From: Hydrangea macrophylla
Lineage: Eukaryota; Streptophyta; Magnoliopsida; Cornales; Hydrangeaceae
Direction: 5' to 3'
Assembly (NCBI GenBank): GCA_033977485.1
Contig: CM066991.1
Coordinates: forward strand, 133,567,999-133,631,998
DNA: 64,000 nt
The notes under the pieces were generated by a model. The model saw nothing but the letters and a program-made list of their open reading frames with translations. It made no database searches and was not told where the DNA came from. The position numbers and the translations under genes were made by a program. Of the stretch, positions 1 to 9,865 are shown piece by piece (the stretch's first letter is position 1; the number at the start of each line of letters is the position of its first letter).

Positions 1-507
1 TGGTTTGGTTTAGTTCTTTTGGTAAAATGAGTATTATTTTATTAGCGGCGTTTGTGCGGAATCGCCGGGAATTAATGACGTTTATTAGAGAAGCGCCGGT
101 AATTAACGGCGTTTGCGAAAAAGCGCCGGTAATTGTGAGAACGGTCTTTTGGAGGTTGGGTTCTGCCCAGACCCCATTCGACCGGTCGAGCGGGGCAATT
201 CGACCGGTCGAAATGCCCCCTGCCAGAAATTTCAAACTCCTACTTCCAATGTTTGGATCAACCTCTAATTAGGTATGAGGTTACCTTTGGGGACCCTTTG
301 ACCTATGAAACTGTTACTTTTAAAAAGGAAACTCGTTAAGGCATGTTTGGGTACGTGTTTAATATAACCTTTGAAAATCTTTTTGAAAGTTTGTTATTTG
401 GAAGCAAAACTTTATTAAGGTTACTTTTGGAACTTTAATCAGTGTTAGTAAGCCTTGATGGCGTGCCACGTGACCTGGGACCACCTTGTTGGTTCCGGGG
501 CATGACA
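1..507 (+). mobile_element. 3' part of a long LTR-like element, cut by the window edge
   Basis: The segment ends in GGGGCATGACA, which resembles the ends of two better-bounded LTR-like elements in this window (57163-59320 ends GGGTCGTGACA; 48249-51132 read in reverse ends GGGGCGTGATA). Just inside the end is a GGCGTGCCACGTG stretch that the 57163-59320 element also has at the same place, which supports a shared family or shared structure. The 5' end lies outside the window, so a target-site duplication cannot be tested; the five bases after the end are GTAAC. No primer-binding site follows, so this is more likely a solo LTR or a 3' LTR than a 5' LTR. It codes for no recognisable protein. Confidence 0.55.
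178..212. repeat. pair of TCGACCGGTCGA palindromes
   Basis: TCGACCGGTCGA occurs at 178-189 and again, as TTCGACCGGTCGAA, at 199-212. The two centres are 22 bp apart. Both copies are perfect palindromes. They lie inside the LTR-like segment, in a spot with flanking TCTGCC and TGCCAGA, as do palindrome arrays in other LTRs of this window. Confidence 0.85.
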
Positions 508-1238
508 GTAACATCTATTATCACATGTCACTGTCTTTACTTGGGCAAATTTGAAGAATTTTATAGTCAATATGCATATTGTTTTGTAGATATTGTTTTA
601 TAGATCACGGATATATAAATTTTATCGAAAACTGATTTGTAATTTGAAAGTTATGGCATTTTAAAGATTGAAAAAAAAAAAATTGTTTTGGGGAAGCACG
701 CACTGTAGTTGCTAAAAATAAGGAGAGTGGGTAATTTTATCCACAGAAAATTACAGGGATCTGTGGCACTAAAAAAAAAAGCAAGAATTGTTTGCCTATT
801 ACGGTTCAATATAGGGATCTATGGCCAATCGCCCCTTTTTAATATTGTAATATGTGAGAATTGTTAAATAGATGAAGATATGCTAATACATATTTAATTA
901 AAAATATCCTAAATTGTAACTGCGTGGAATGGTTTATGGATTTTATGTCTATATTTAATTGTTAGTAATTACCATTGTGAGTCAATGTTGGTTGTGAAAT
1001 TTTGCCACAAAATAGAGTTTACTATACGTATTTTTATATTTTAGTTTTCAGTTTTCCAAAAATGAAAAAAAGTTACCAATCACATTTTCTGTTTTTCGTT
1101 TTTAAAAACAAAACATAAAACTTTTAACCCAAAAAATGAAAAAGTAAAAACAGAAAAACAAAACGATTATCAAACGCCACCTTAACACTTAACAGTCAGC
1201 TTGAAGCCTTGAACCATGTAAAAAAAATAGGGGAATGC
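508..1238. other. non-coding AT-rich stretch
   Basis: No gene is supported. The stretch has A-runs and, near 1040-1190, a T-rich block followed by an A-rich block that is partly self-complementary and may be an old MITE. No clean target-site duplication was found. Confidence 0.5.
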
Positions 1239-1391
1239 TATAGTGAGCAGTTTCTCACATGAAAAGGTTAGTTTTAACCGTTGGATGAGCATCTAGTCAT
1301 AAGATTCTCAAGAATCTGGAGAAACATCTATTGCTAGATGCTCATCCAACGATTAAAACTCGTATTCTCATACGAGAAGCTTCTCACAATA
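1239..1391. mobile_element. MITE with terminal inverted repeats of about 55 bp
   Basis: The left arm (AGTGAGCAGTTTCTCAC, then CGTTGGATGAGCATCTAG) is matched in reverse by the right arm (CTAGATGCTCATCCAACG, ending GAAGCTTCTCACAAT). The loop is about 45 bp and there is no coding capacity. The ends are approximate and no clear TSD was seen, so the superfamily is not assigned. Confidence 0.65.
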
Positions 1392-1654
1392 AACTTACCC
1401 AAAAAAAAATATTTTGTGTTAGTAACACGAAAGTGGACTGTTCAAAAAAAAAAAGAGAGTGCAATTGTGATAGATTGATAGCCTAACACCTATGTGAAAT
1501 TGACCGATTGACAAAAGTGTAAATGAATAAGGGATTGATACACTTATAATAATAATGATAATGATAGGGATAATGAATAATAAATAATGATATCGATAAT
1601 GATAATGATGGATTATAGATATAGAATATATATATATATATAATAGTCTAACTA

Positions 1655-1834
1655 CAGTCAGGCACTAAGGAGGGCGCCCTCTCTTTATTAAAGAGAGGAC
1701 CTCTATTTTGGTTGTCGGATCGTATTTTCATTAATGGCAGTTTGGTCATTTCACAGTTTTTAAACACAATCCGACGGCTAAAACAGAGGTCCTCCCTTTA
1801 ATAAAGAGATGTGGTTCTCTTTAGAGAATCTTTG
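1655..1834. mobile_element. MITE with 9-bp target-site duplication (Mutator-like)
   Basis: The element is flanked by exact 9-bp direct repeats GTCTAACTA at 1646-1654 and 1835-1843. Long inverted repeats face each other (TCTCTTTATTAAAG and GGACCTCT toward the left; the reverse complements toward the right, with a CCGAC/GTCGG match inside). The length is 180 bp with no coding capacity. A 9-bp TSD is typical of Mutator-like elements. The terminal few bases of the two arms match poorly, so exact termini are less certain than the TSD. Confidence 0.7.
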
Positions 1835-1844
1835 GTCTAACTAA

Positions 1845-2014
1845 CAGTTTTTAGAGACATTTTGGAGCAACCAAACAACAGAAAATAAAAAAGAAAACAT
1901 ATTTTCTAGCATCACCAAACAATGCATTTTCAGAGACATTTTTGAGCAACCAAGTCAACAAAAATGAAGAAAATACATTTTCAGAGACATTATAGAGCAT
2001 CACCAAACAACTAA

Positions 2015-2046
<32 letters not shown>

Positions 2047-2065
2047 GAGACATAATAGTATCATC
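1845..2065. repeat. degenerate tandem repeats (AGAGACATTTTGGAGCAACC type)
   Basis: Four to five decayed copies of a unit built from AGAGACATTTT, GAGCAACCAA and ATCACCAAACAA run head to tail. The array is interrupted by a (TA)n run at about 2012-2036. There is no coding potential. Confidence 0.6.
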
Positions 2066-2398
2066 AAACAGCAGACATTTTTCAAATAGATTTTCAAACA
2101 TCAAAATCAGAAAAGAGAAGAGAAAAAAAGAACGTGCCCAAATAACCAAACAACACTTGCACACATTTAAGAGTAACCAAATACACACTCAATGAACAAA
2201 ATCTCAAGAGTTAATTAGACTTGAAAACTAGAGAATGTCAGCGTTTGTGTTGTGAGAAATTAGTGCTTGAAGCCCCTTTACTATAAAGATGACGATGGTG
2301 TTGATTGTGTTAATTAGTCGGTGATGGTAGCTAGGGCGGCGATGGTGATTGTGGTGGCCGGAGATGGTGATGCGTTAGGACGATGATAGTTTGGAAGT
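2066..2398. other. no gene seen
   Basis: AT-rich sequence with a short GGTGATGG/GGCGATGG low-complexity stretch near 2320-2375. Short open frames here have no recognisable domain. Confidence 0.4.
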
Positions 2399-2590
2399 AG
2401 TACCATGGAGTGCAATTAATAATTTGGAATGTGAATAACATTTTCCTAAAATAAATAGGCCATTAAACTCTAGAAAATCACTTAAGTGCAAAAGTGTAAA
2501 GATTGATAAAAGTACAAAAACACTTAAAAAGTATTGATACACCAATATACAGTATATATATAGATATAGATACAAATATACATGCATCAT
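2399..2590. repeat. direct repeat, copy 1 of about 190 bp
   Basis: Shares long blocks with 3511-3702, including AACTCTAGAAAATCACTTAA and a (TATAGA)n tail followed by GCATCATGAAA. Copies are in the same orientation about 1.1 kb apart and differ by several substitutions and small indels, so this is an old local duplication or two copies of one mobile repeat. The flanks were not resolved into TSDs. Confidence 0.75.
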
Positions 2591-2687
2591 GAAATTTGGG
2601 AAGAGTAGGTTTGGTCGGGCTGCAGTAACCCCCTCCTCTTACAAATTCCCCCTCCCCCCTCTTACAAATTTGGGAAATTTTTTAATT

Positions 2688-2850
2688 ACATGTGATATTT
2701 TAGTCCAATTGTAATTTAGACTATCCAAATTTGAAAAGAAAAAAAATATATGTGATATTTTAGTCCTAATGTAGTCTAGTTCACCACCAAATTTAAGAAT
2801 TTGTTTAGTATATGTGATATTAGCCAAAATGTAGTCTAGCTCACCCCAAT
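2688..2850. repeat. three tandem copies of about 60 bp
   Basis: TGTGATATTTTAGTCC-type units begin near 2691, 2750 and 2813, each followed by GTAGTCTAG or a variant and then CACC/CCAAATTT. The units are decayed and non-coding. Confidence 0.7.
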
Positions 2851-2870
2851 TAAGTGTTCCAAACTCAATT

Positions 2871-3510
2871 TGACACCATACCTTGTTGATAAATAGACCC
2901 CAAAATATATAAATATTACCCCCAAAAAAATAATATTGCTGTTAAATAGACTCAAATTGACACCATATCTCATTTTTATTACATACTTTCCTGAATATCA
3001 TCGTAATTGCTATCTGATAGATTTTCGATTTTGATTTATCCTGGAGGGAAATTTGTTAGAACTTGTACCAAGCTCTTTGTGAGTGAGGGCAAATAAATCC
3101 TTAAAGATAGCAATTCACGCAGCTCAAAGCCTTACAAATTGCATATCTATTTGATGACTCTTCTCCATGGTGGTGGTGGCCATGGCAGAGGGAGGTCGTC
3201 AGTGGTGGTGGTGGTCGTGGCTCGCTGGTGGCCGCAGATCGACTTTTTAAAGGAAGCACTTGAATTGGAGGACCTTAGCCCAATTTTTTCTTTATATTGT
3301 ATCCTAGATATAGATAGAATATAGATAAGTATTGCTAAACAATAGGATAGTGAGTTAAGGGAACCAAAGAAGGGGAAGGGGGGAGGGGGAAGACTCTCAT
3401 GGACAGATCCTAAAAAAAAGTGGCGTCTTAAAAAAGGAAACTGTTATTCATACTCCATGGATTACTAATGCACTTTATGGAGTGCATGATACTACATGCT
3501 TTGGGTGTGG
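2871..3510. other. no gene seen
   Basis: Non-coding. Includes a GGTGGTGG-rich low-complexity piece at about 3165-3235 that makes a short open frame with no domain, and purine-rich sequence at 3360-3420. Confidence 0.4.
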
Positions 3511-3702
3511 TACCATCGAGTGTATTTATATAGTAATTTTTGGAATGTGAATAATATTTCCCTAAAAAAAATAGGCTACTAAAACTCTAGAAAATCACTT
3601 AAGTGAAAGTGCAATGATTGATAAAAGTGTCAAACACTTAAAGGTGTTGATACACTAATATACAGTATAGATATAGATACAGATGTACAAGCATCATGAA
3701 AG
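3511..3702. repeat. direct repeat, copy 2 of about 190 bp
   Basis: Partner of the repeat at 2399-2590. It carries the same AAATCACTTAAGTG block, the same spacing to a GATACACTAATATACAG block, and the same GCATCATGAAA end. Confidence 0.75.
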
Positions 3703-4100
3703 GTTTAAAAAAAAAAATTGCCCAGAGAGGAGACCCATTTCTTTGAGTAAATATTGGGTATCACAGGGATACCAGATAGGACTATATCCCCTCTCACAAA
3801 GTTTGAATTTTTGCTAACTTTGAGGAATTTTTTGTTGATTTAGATAAGGACACCCATGGAAGTAAGGAGGGCAAGTGAATTGATAAAGCCTCCTTATTGG
3901 CTTGGGGTACCATGTAGGACAATATCACTGTTGCAACCAATATTTACACCATTTTTTAGGCTTTGTTTGGATTTCACGAGTGCAAAAAAGAGGGGAAAGG
4001 AAAACAAGATGAAAAATTAGCTCCTTTGGGATGAGACTAGGTTTCGTTTCACCTCACATGTTCTTTTCTCAGAATTTTTTACCCAAATCCATCAATGTGA
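3703..4100. other. no gene seen; flank of a foldback
   Basis: No coding signal. The last 130 bases (GGCTTTGTTTGGATT onward) read like the outer part of an old TIR element whose core is the foldback at 4101-4512. Confidence 0.4.
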
Positions 4101-4512
4101 GACCAATATATACACAACTCATCACTGTTTCAACTTATTTCTCAAACCCATTAGTACTTTTTTTAAAGTCACTAGTTGAAGTAGCGACTTTACAAAAAAT
4201 ATATATATGTAGAAGTCGCTAGTCCAACTCACGACTTCAGACCGCAATGAGAAGTCGCTAGTTGAACTAGTGACTTTTACTTTTCACACAATCCTTTTGA
4301 GAGATTCTATTATACATATCAACAAAAGTCACTAGTTCAACTAGCGAGTTGGACTAGCGACTTTTCATTGCGGCCAGAAGTCGCGAGTTGGACTAGCGAT
4401 TTCTATAGTATTTTTTTTTTTTTTGTAAAGTCACTATTTTAACTAGCGACTTTAAAAAAACTGATGAGTTTGAGAAATAAGTTAAAACAGTGATCGATTA
4501 TATATGTATTGG
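4101..4512. repeat. foldback of CTAGTTGAACTAG-type palindromes
   Basis: The left end (CCAATATATACACAACTCAT, then CTGTTTCAACTTATTTCTCA) is repeated in reverse at the right end. Between them are about eight variants of AAGTCGCTAGTTGAACTAG in both orientations, so the block can fold at several scales. It contains no coding sequence. The Copia element at 4513 sits exactly at its right edge. Confidence 0.75.
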
Positions 4513-4794
4513 TGAAAGAAATTACAAGTCATAGAGATGAAGACAATTGAAGACCCAATTCTCATTACCCTGAATCTAATTACAAGATGTATCTATATAC
4601 ACACTAATACCCCTTAACTGTAAGGCAATGACAGCTCAGCTTATAACAATCCCATTAGTTACAACAATTTCAGTTAATCTAGAACTTGTATCAGCTGTGA
4701 TCTGATCAAGTGGTTGTGAGTAATTCTTTAATTGGCAATCCGGGTGCTCATGATGGAAGCCTGTGATTGGCTGGAAGAGGTGGAGTCGCTAACA
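4513..4794 (-). repeat. 3' LTR of the complete Copia element
   Basis: 282 bp, from TGAAAGAAATTAC to GAGTCGCTAACA on the plus strand. No difference from 9171-9452 was noticed on reading through. The last codons and stop of the gag-pol frame lie inside it. Confidence 0.95.
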
Positions 4795-7700
4795 CCCTCC
4801 CTCAAACTGATGGTAGGGGAGGAAACCAACAGTTTGTTGCGAAAAACTAAAAACCTGGCAAAAGATAACCCCTTCGTAAAGTAGTCGGCAAGCTGATCAT
4901 TAGTAGAAACATAGTGTACGACAAGATTCTTCGTAGTAACTTGCTCTCGAATGTAATGGTAGTCTATCTCAATATGTTTAGTCCTTGCGTGGAAGACGGG
5001 ATTTGAAGCCAACGCTAAGGCTGAAACATTATCACAGTACAAGATGGGTGGTTGAAAAAGAGAAATATGAAGATCACAAAGGAGCATTCTAACCCAAGAA
5101 AGATCAGCAGCGGTAACTGCAAGGGCCCTATATTCAGCCTCAGTAGAGGACCTTGCGATGGTGGGCTGCTTTTTAGTTGTCCAAAGAATGGGATCATTGC
5201 CCAGAAAAAGAACAGCACCTGTGGTAGACCTCCTATCATTAGGATCTCCAGCCCAATCAGCATCAGAATAGGCTGATAAGGTGAGAGAGTTCCTACTATA
5301 ATGTAGGCCAAGGGAAGAAGAACCATTGAGATATCTAATGATCCTTTTGAGAGCCTTGAAATGGACATCAGTAGGAGCATGCATGTATTGGCATACGTGA
5401 TTCACAGCAAACTGAATATCTGGCCTTGTAAAAGTCAAATATTGTAAGGCTCCAACCAAACTACGATAAGGAGTAGGATCAAGAAGAGGAATACCATCAT
5501 GCTTACTAAGTCGAGAAGAAGCAGCACAAGGAGTCTTGCAAGGTTTACAACCCTCCATTTGAGACTTATGAATAAGATCTTTAAGGTACTTTTGCTGACT
5601 AACGAAAAACCCATTGGAAGTGTGGGTGACTTCAAGACCTAGAAAATAGTGGAGGGACCCTAAATCTTTCATCTCAAACATTGTGTCAAGATCAGCAACA
5701 AGGGTCGTGATGAAGGACGCATCAGTACCAGTAACTAAGATATCATCAACATAGAGCAATAATATGGTAAGAGATGATCCCTGATGTCTCACAAATAAAG
5801 AAGAATCAGCCTGTGACTGGGTAAACTGAAACTGAAAAAGCTGAGAAGTAAAGGTCTCAAACCAAGCTCGGGGAGCTTGTTTAAGACCATAAATAGCTTT
5901 TTGAAGTTTGCACACATAAGTGGGAAGTGAGGGATCAACAAATCCCGAGGGTTGAGCCATAAAGACTTCTTCTTTTAATTCGCCATGCAAAAATGCATTC
6001 TTAACATCAAGTTGCTTAATAGACCACCCAAAATGAGCTGCAAGCTTGAGAACAATACGAACGGTTGTTGGTTTAACAACAGGACTGAAGGTCTCAGAAT
6101 AATCTATGCCCGCTTCTTGATGAAATCCCTTGGCCACTAACCTAGCTTTATATCTGGATACAGAACCATCAGCATTATATTTAATTTTGTATACCCATTT
6201 ACATCCCACAACATTTTTATTGGGTGGTTTAGGGACAAGAGACCAAGTGCCCTGTTTATGTAAGGAAGAAAACTCTTCTCCCATTGCATCTCTCCACTCT
6301 TTATATTTGACAGCCTGAGAATAACAAGTAGGTTCAGACAGAGGAGCATGACTAAAGAAGGCTTTCTTTTTAAACACACCAGCTTTAGATCTGGTCTGCA
6401 TGGGATGAGCATTACTAGATGGAGGAATAGAAGGAGAGGGTAAAAGAGGTGGAGGATTATCCACAAGAGGAGGAGAATAAGAAGTAAGCGGCTGTAAGCT
6501 AGAGGAGGGAGATGAAGAAGAGACTGGAAAAGACATAGGGGGAGAAGAAAACAATGGAGGAGGTAAAAGGCAAGGAGAAAGACTTGAATTATTAGAGAAA
6601 GAAGAAGAAGGGGAATTTGAAGAAGATGAAGAAAGAATATTGGCTGAAGTAGGAGGCGGAAACCAATTAAGAGAAGAAATGGAACTTGTGGAGCCTATGG
6701 TAGAATCAAGAGCTGCTGGAAAATGAAGTTCATCAAAAATGACATGCCTCGAAACATAGAATCTATGAGTGACAGGATCAAAACAGAGATAGCCTTTGTG
6801 ATCCATAGGATAGCCTAAGAATACACATCTGGTAGACCTTGGCTCTAATTTGGTTTTGTGATATGGTCTGAGAAGAGGATAAGCAGCACAACCAAAAACC
6901 TTTAAAGCTGAATACTCAGGACATTGACCATGAAGGAGTTCAAAAGGGGATTTATGAGAAGTATTGGAACTAGGCATTCTATTGATCAAATAGGTGGAAG
7001 TGGTGAATGCATGAAGCCAAAATTGAGGAGAAAGAGAAGCAGTGGACAATAAGGTCAACCCAGTCTCAACAATATGGCGATGTTTCCTCTCAGCTACACC
7101 ATTCTGCTGAGAGGTATGAGGACAAGATTTTTGGTGGTGAATGCCATGAGAAGTAAAGAGAGCTTGGAAGTCTTTGTGCTCATATTCTCTTGCATTGTCG
7201 GTTCTGAAAATTTTCATTTTAGTGTTAAAAATATTTTCTGCAAATGCTTTGAATTTGCAAAAGATACCAAAGACTTCTGATTTAAAAACAAGTGGATAAA
7301 TCCAAGTAAAACGAGTAAAATCATCCACAAAAGAGACATAATAAGAAAAACCAGCATAGGATTTAACAGGTGCAGGACCCCAAAGGTCACTATGTATTAT
7401 TTGCAACGGAGCAGTAGTAACAGAAACAGACTTAGGAAAAGGCAATTTGCACATCTTGCCATACAAACAATGTTCACACACAGTACTAGGAGAATGTGGA
7501 ATGGGAGTGGGGTGCACATTGTGCAAGATTTGATTCAAAATTTTATTCGATGGGTGTCCTAATCTATTGTGCCAAAGAGTATGAGATACTCTCTGTCCTA
7601 ACTGTGCTGAATGAACTGAAGTAGAGACCTGAGGGGCAGAGTTGAGATGCTGCTGAAAAGGAGGAGAAGCTGAGCTGCTAACACTGCTGATAGCAGGAGT

Positions 7701-9131
7701 GGCTGAGTAAACAGGATAGAGGCCATTACTGCACTGGCCTTGATAAAGGATCTTGCCTGTAGCCAGATCCTGAATACGAAGCATTTTAGAGTCAAAAATA
7801 CATCTGCAATGATTATCTACACACAATCTATGAACAGACAAAAGATTAGAGGCTAGAGATGGAACACATAGGACATCATGCAGATTAAACTTGTGAGAAG
7901 AAGTAGGAATAGAGCTTATACCAGAATGAGTGATAGGAAGACCTTGACCATTGGCAATTGATATCTCATCCTCACCTTGATATTCAGAAGCAATAGAGAG
8001 ATTGGAGAGATCACCAGTCATGTGACTGCTAGCACCAGAGTCTGTGTACCAGATACTGGAATCATGTGGAGGAAAACCTTGAGACGCAGTCATGGCTACC
8101 AAATGTGAAGCTGGAAATTTGCCTTGATAGGAGTAATTCATGCGGTGATAACAATCAATCGCTGAATGATTTGGCTTATTGCAAATCTGACAGACAATTG
8201 AAGTAGTGAAAGAAGGTCTAGGTCTAGGTGATTGAGAGCTAGGATTTCGAGCAGCATTGGGGTTGAAAAAGGGAGCATTAGATTGAAATTGACCACCATT
8301 TCCTTGATTCCGGCCACCTCTACCATAATTTCTGCTACGACCTCGACCTCGAAACTGATTGTTCAAGCCTCGATTGAAAATTTGTCTTGTATTCTTATTT
8401 TGAGAGGCAACCATGGCAGAAGCTATGTGTGAATCAGCTTTCTGAGGAGCTTCCAGAGACAATTCTTCAGCTCGAAGAAGAACATGAAGCTCTTCTAATG
8501 TTAGAGCCTGAGGTCGTGTTCTGATGGAGGTCTTAAAAGCATTGTATTGTGAAGGAAGACCATTCAAGGTGTAGATAAGAATGTCTTCATCTTCAACAAT
8601 TACAGCAACAGAGGCTAGTTTATCTCTGGTCTCTTTAATTTTCTGTATATAATCCTCAATCGAATCTGTACCTTTACTTGTGGACTGCAGATTCGTCTTC
8701 AGCTGGAGTATGTTAGCTCGTGAGCTTGAAGAAAACCTTCTTTCTAGGGCTTTCCAGACTTCCTCAGAAGTCTTGTATCCGACTATGTGCGACAGTGCTG
8801 TTGGAGAGAGTGTCGCATTTATCAGAGTCATTAGGGCTTGATCATGTGTTGTCCATGTGAGATAATCTGGATTTGGTTGATCAGTGATTGATCCTTCAGA
8901 ATCTTCAACAAATTTCGGTGGACATGGATTTGATCCATCAACAAAGTTGTACATTGAATGTGCTTTCAAGATTGCAGAAAATTGAAATTTCCATGGAATA
9001 TAATTGGAAGAATCCAAACGAATTGTGATGAGGTTACAAATATTAGACAGTAGATAGATTGGAGCATAGCTCACCGTAGATGAAGAAGAGGTGGTAGATG
9101 AAGATGAAATAGTTGAAGAACTTGACGCCAT
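4728..9131 (-). CDS. Copia gag-pol polyprotein, 1467 residues, intact
   Basis: Encodes all functions of a Copia retrotransposon in one frame. Approximate domains: Gag core (UBN2-type) 25-230; CCHC zinc knuckle starting CQICNKPNH near 311-328; aspartic protease with DSGASSH near 362; GAG-pre-integrase with HNRLGHPSN near 520-530; integrase with the catalytic acidic residues in HSDLWGP (about 580), RTDNAREY (about 645) and NGVAERKH (about 680); reverse transcriptase with YVDD near 1127; RNase H with SDADWAGD near 1290 and SSTEAEYRAL near 1330. The first ATG after the primer-binding site is used, 27 bases downstream of it. No stop or frameshift interrupts the frame, and the tail extends about 22 codons into the 3' LTR. 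A long Ser/Pro-rich linker separates integrase and reverse transcriptase. The product should form virus-like particles and copy the element into new sites. Confidence 0.97.
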   Translation of the reverse strand: MASSSSTISSSSTTSSSSTVSYAPIYLLSNICNLITIRLDSSNYIPWKFQFSAILKAHSMYNFVDGSNPCPPKFVEDSEGSITDQPNPDYLTWTTHDQALMTLINATLSPTALSHIVGYKTSEEVWKALERRFSSSSRANILQLKTNLQSTSKGTDSIEDYIQKIKETRDKLASVAVIVEDEDILIYTLNGLPSQYNAFKTSIRTRPQALTLEELHVLLRAEELSLEAPQKADSHIASAMVASQNKNTRQIFNRGLNNQFRGRGRSRNYGRGGRNQGNGGQFQSNAPFFNPNAARNPSSQSPRPRPSFTTSIVCQICNKPNHSAIDCYHRMNYSYQGKFPASHLVAMTASQGFPPHDSSIWYTDSGASSHMTGDLSNLSIASEYQGEDEISIANGQGLPITHSGISSIPTSSHKFNLHDVLCVPSLASNLLSVHRLCVDNHCRCIFDSKMLRIQDLATGKILYQGQCSNGLYPVYSATPAISSVSSSASPPFQQHLNSAPQVSTSVHSAQLGQRVSHTLWHNRLGHPSNKILNQILHNVHPTPIPHSPSTVCEHCLYGKMCKLPFPKSVSVTTAPLQIIHSDLWGPAPVKSYAGFSYYVSFVDDFTRFTWIYPLVFKSEVFGIFCKFKAFAENIFNTKMKIFRTDNAREYEHKDFQALFTSHGIHHQKSCPHTSQQNGVAERKHRHIVETGLTLLSTASLSPQFWLHAFTTSTYLINRMPSSNTSHKSPFELLHGQCPEYSALKVFGCAAYPLLRPYHKTKLEPRSTRCVFLGYPMDHKGYLCFDPVTHRFYVSRHVIFDELHFPAALDSTIGSTSSISSLNWFPPPTSANILSSSSSNSPSSSFSNNSSLSPCLLPPPLFSSPPMSFPVSSSSPSSSLQPLTSYSPPLVDNPPPLLPSPSIPPSSNAHPMQTRSKAGVFKKKAFFSHAPLSEPTCYSQAVKYKEWRDAMGEEFSSLHKQGTWSLVPKPPNKNVVGCKWVYKIKYNADGSVSRYKARLVAKGFHQEAGIDYSETFSPVVKPTTVRIVLKLAAHFGWSIKQLDVKNAFLHGELKEEVFMAQPSGFVDPSLPTYVCKLQKAIYGLKQAPRAWFETFTSQLFQFQFTQSQADSSLFVRHQGSSLTILLLYVDDILVTGTDASFITTLVADLDTMFEMKDLGSLHYFLGLEVTHTSNGFFVSQQKYLKDLIHKSQMEGCKPCKTPCAASSRLSKHDGIPLLDPTPYRSLVGALQYLTFTRPDIQFAVNHVCQYMHAPTDVHFKALKRIIRYLNGSSSLGLHYSRNSLTLSAYSDADWAGDPNDRRSTTGAVLFLGNDPILWTTKKQPTIARSSTEAEYRALAVTAADLSWVRMLLCDLHISLFQPPILYCDNVSALALASNPVFHARTKHIEIDYHYIREQVTTKNLVVHYVSTNDQLADYFTKGLSFARFLVFRNKLLVSSPTISLREGVSDSTSSSQSQASIMSTRIAN
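4795..4803 (-). promoter_or_regulatory. polypurine tract of the complete Copia element
   Basis: On the minus strand the sequence reads GAGGGAGGG directly before the 3' LTR start TGTTAGCGAC. This is the expected plus-strand DNA primer of reverse transcription. Confidence 0.85.
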
Positions 9132-9157
9132 TAATGGAGACGAAGGTCTCTCAGATA

Positions 9158-9170
9158 GGCTTTGATACCA
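9158..9170 (-). promoter_or_regulatory. primer-binding site, initiator-tRNA-Met type
   Basis: Minus strand TGGTATCAAAGCC, abutting the 5' LTR with no spacer. It resembles the common plant PBS TGGTATCAGAGC, complementary to the 3' end of initiator tRNA-Met, with one A for G. Confidence 0.85.
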
Positions 9171-9452
9171 TGAAAGAAATTACAAGTCATAGAGATGAAG
9201 ACAATTGAAGACCCAATTCTCATTACCCTGAATCTAATTACAAGATGTATCTATATACACACTAATACCCCTTAACTGTAAGGCAATGACAGCTCAGCTT
9301 ATAACAATCCCATTAGTTACAACAATTTCAGTTAATCTAGAACTTGTATCAGCTGTGATCTGATCAAGTGGTTGTGAGTAATTCTTTAATTGGCAATCCG
9401 GGTGCTCATGATGGAAGCCTGTGATTGGCTGGAAGAGGTGGAGTCGCTAACA
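9171..9452 (-). repeat. 5' LTR of the complete Copia element
   Basis: 282 bp, same ends as the other LTR. It holds the U3 promoter region for the minus-strand transcript. Confidence 0.95.
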
Positions 9453-9731
9453 TCCTACAATGATGAAAAGCGTAAACAAAAATTCTCTTTTCTCTTCATC
9501 TTTGATTATATACAAGTGGCAGTTGGTTGATTAAATGTCCACAGTCTTAATTGTTGGGACTATTGTTTTATTTAAGGATTCTGTTGGGTCCTCTTCGCAG
9601 GAAAATATGTTGGAGGCGTAACCTTGTAAAGCAGTTGCACAGTCACTCTCTAAAGGGAAAACATAATTGATTGTCGTTATATTATGACATCATTATGATA
9701 TATATCACATGTACGCATTCTATTGCAACCA

Positions 9732-9856
9732 GGAGAGCACTTCGGTGCAGTAACTTGTGTGCTGTTCAAACTGTGTCTTGTTTGAGCAGTAAAAAACTGG
9801 CAATTTTACTGGCACAGTTTGAACAGCACACAAGTTACTGCACCAAAGTGCTCTCC
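9732..9856. mobile_element. 125-bp hairpin MITE with exact 9-bp TSD
   Basis: Flanked by TTGCAACCA at 9723-9731 and 9857-9865. The arms are nearly perfect inverted repeats: GGAGAGCACTTCGGTGCAGT on the left and the reverse complement (ending GTGCTCTCC) on the right, about 45 bp each around a short loop. The arms further carry GTTCAAACTGTG. The 9-bp TSD points to a Mutator-derived MITE. It has no coding capacity. Confidence 0.88.
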
Positions 9857-9865
9857 TTGCAACCA

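Larger units (their letters stand above)
4513..9452 (-). mobile_element. complete Copia LTR retrotransposon, young
   Basis: A 4.94-kb element with 282-bp LTRs that I read as identical, a primer-binding site next to the 5' LTR (9171-9452 in its own orientation), one uninterrupted gag-pol frame, and a purine tract next to the 3' LTR (4513-4794). LTR ends are TG...CA. Identical LTRs and an unbroken frame imply recent insertion. The five flanking bases are ATTGG on the left and TCCTA on the right, so no target-site duplication is visible. The order of integrase before reverse transcriptase identifies the Copia superfamily; the lineage within Copia was not assigned. Confidence 0.95.

Noticed and set aside
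508..540. Primer-binding site after the LTR end at 507
   Set aside because: The sequence (GTAACATCTATTATC) does not match any usual tRNA complement.
5015..8432. Several open frames of 60-120 codons overlapping the Copia gag-pol region
   Set aside because: They lie in other frames of the long gag-pol gene and show no domain of their own.
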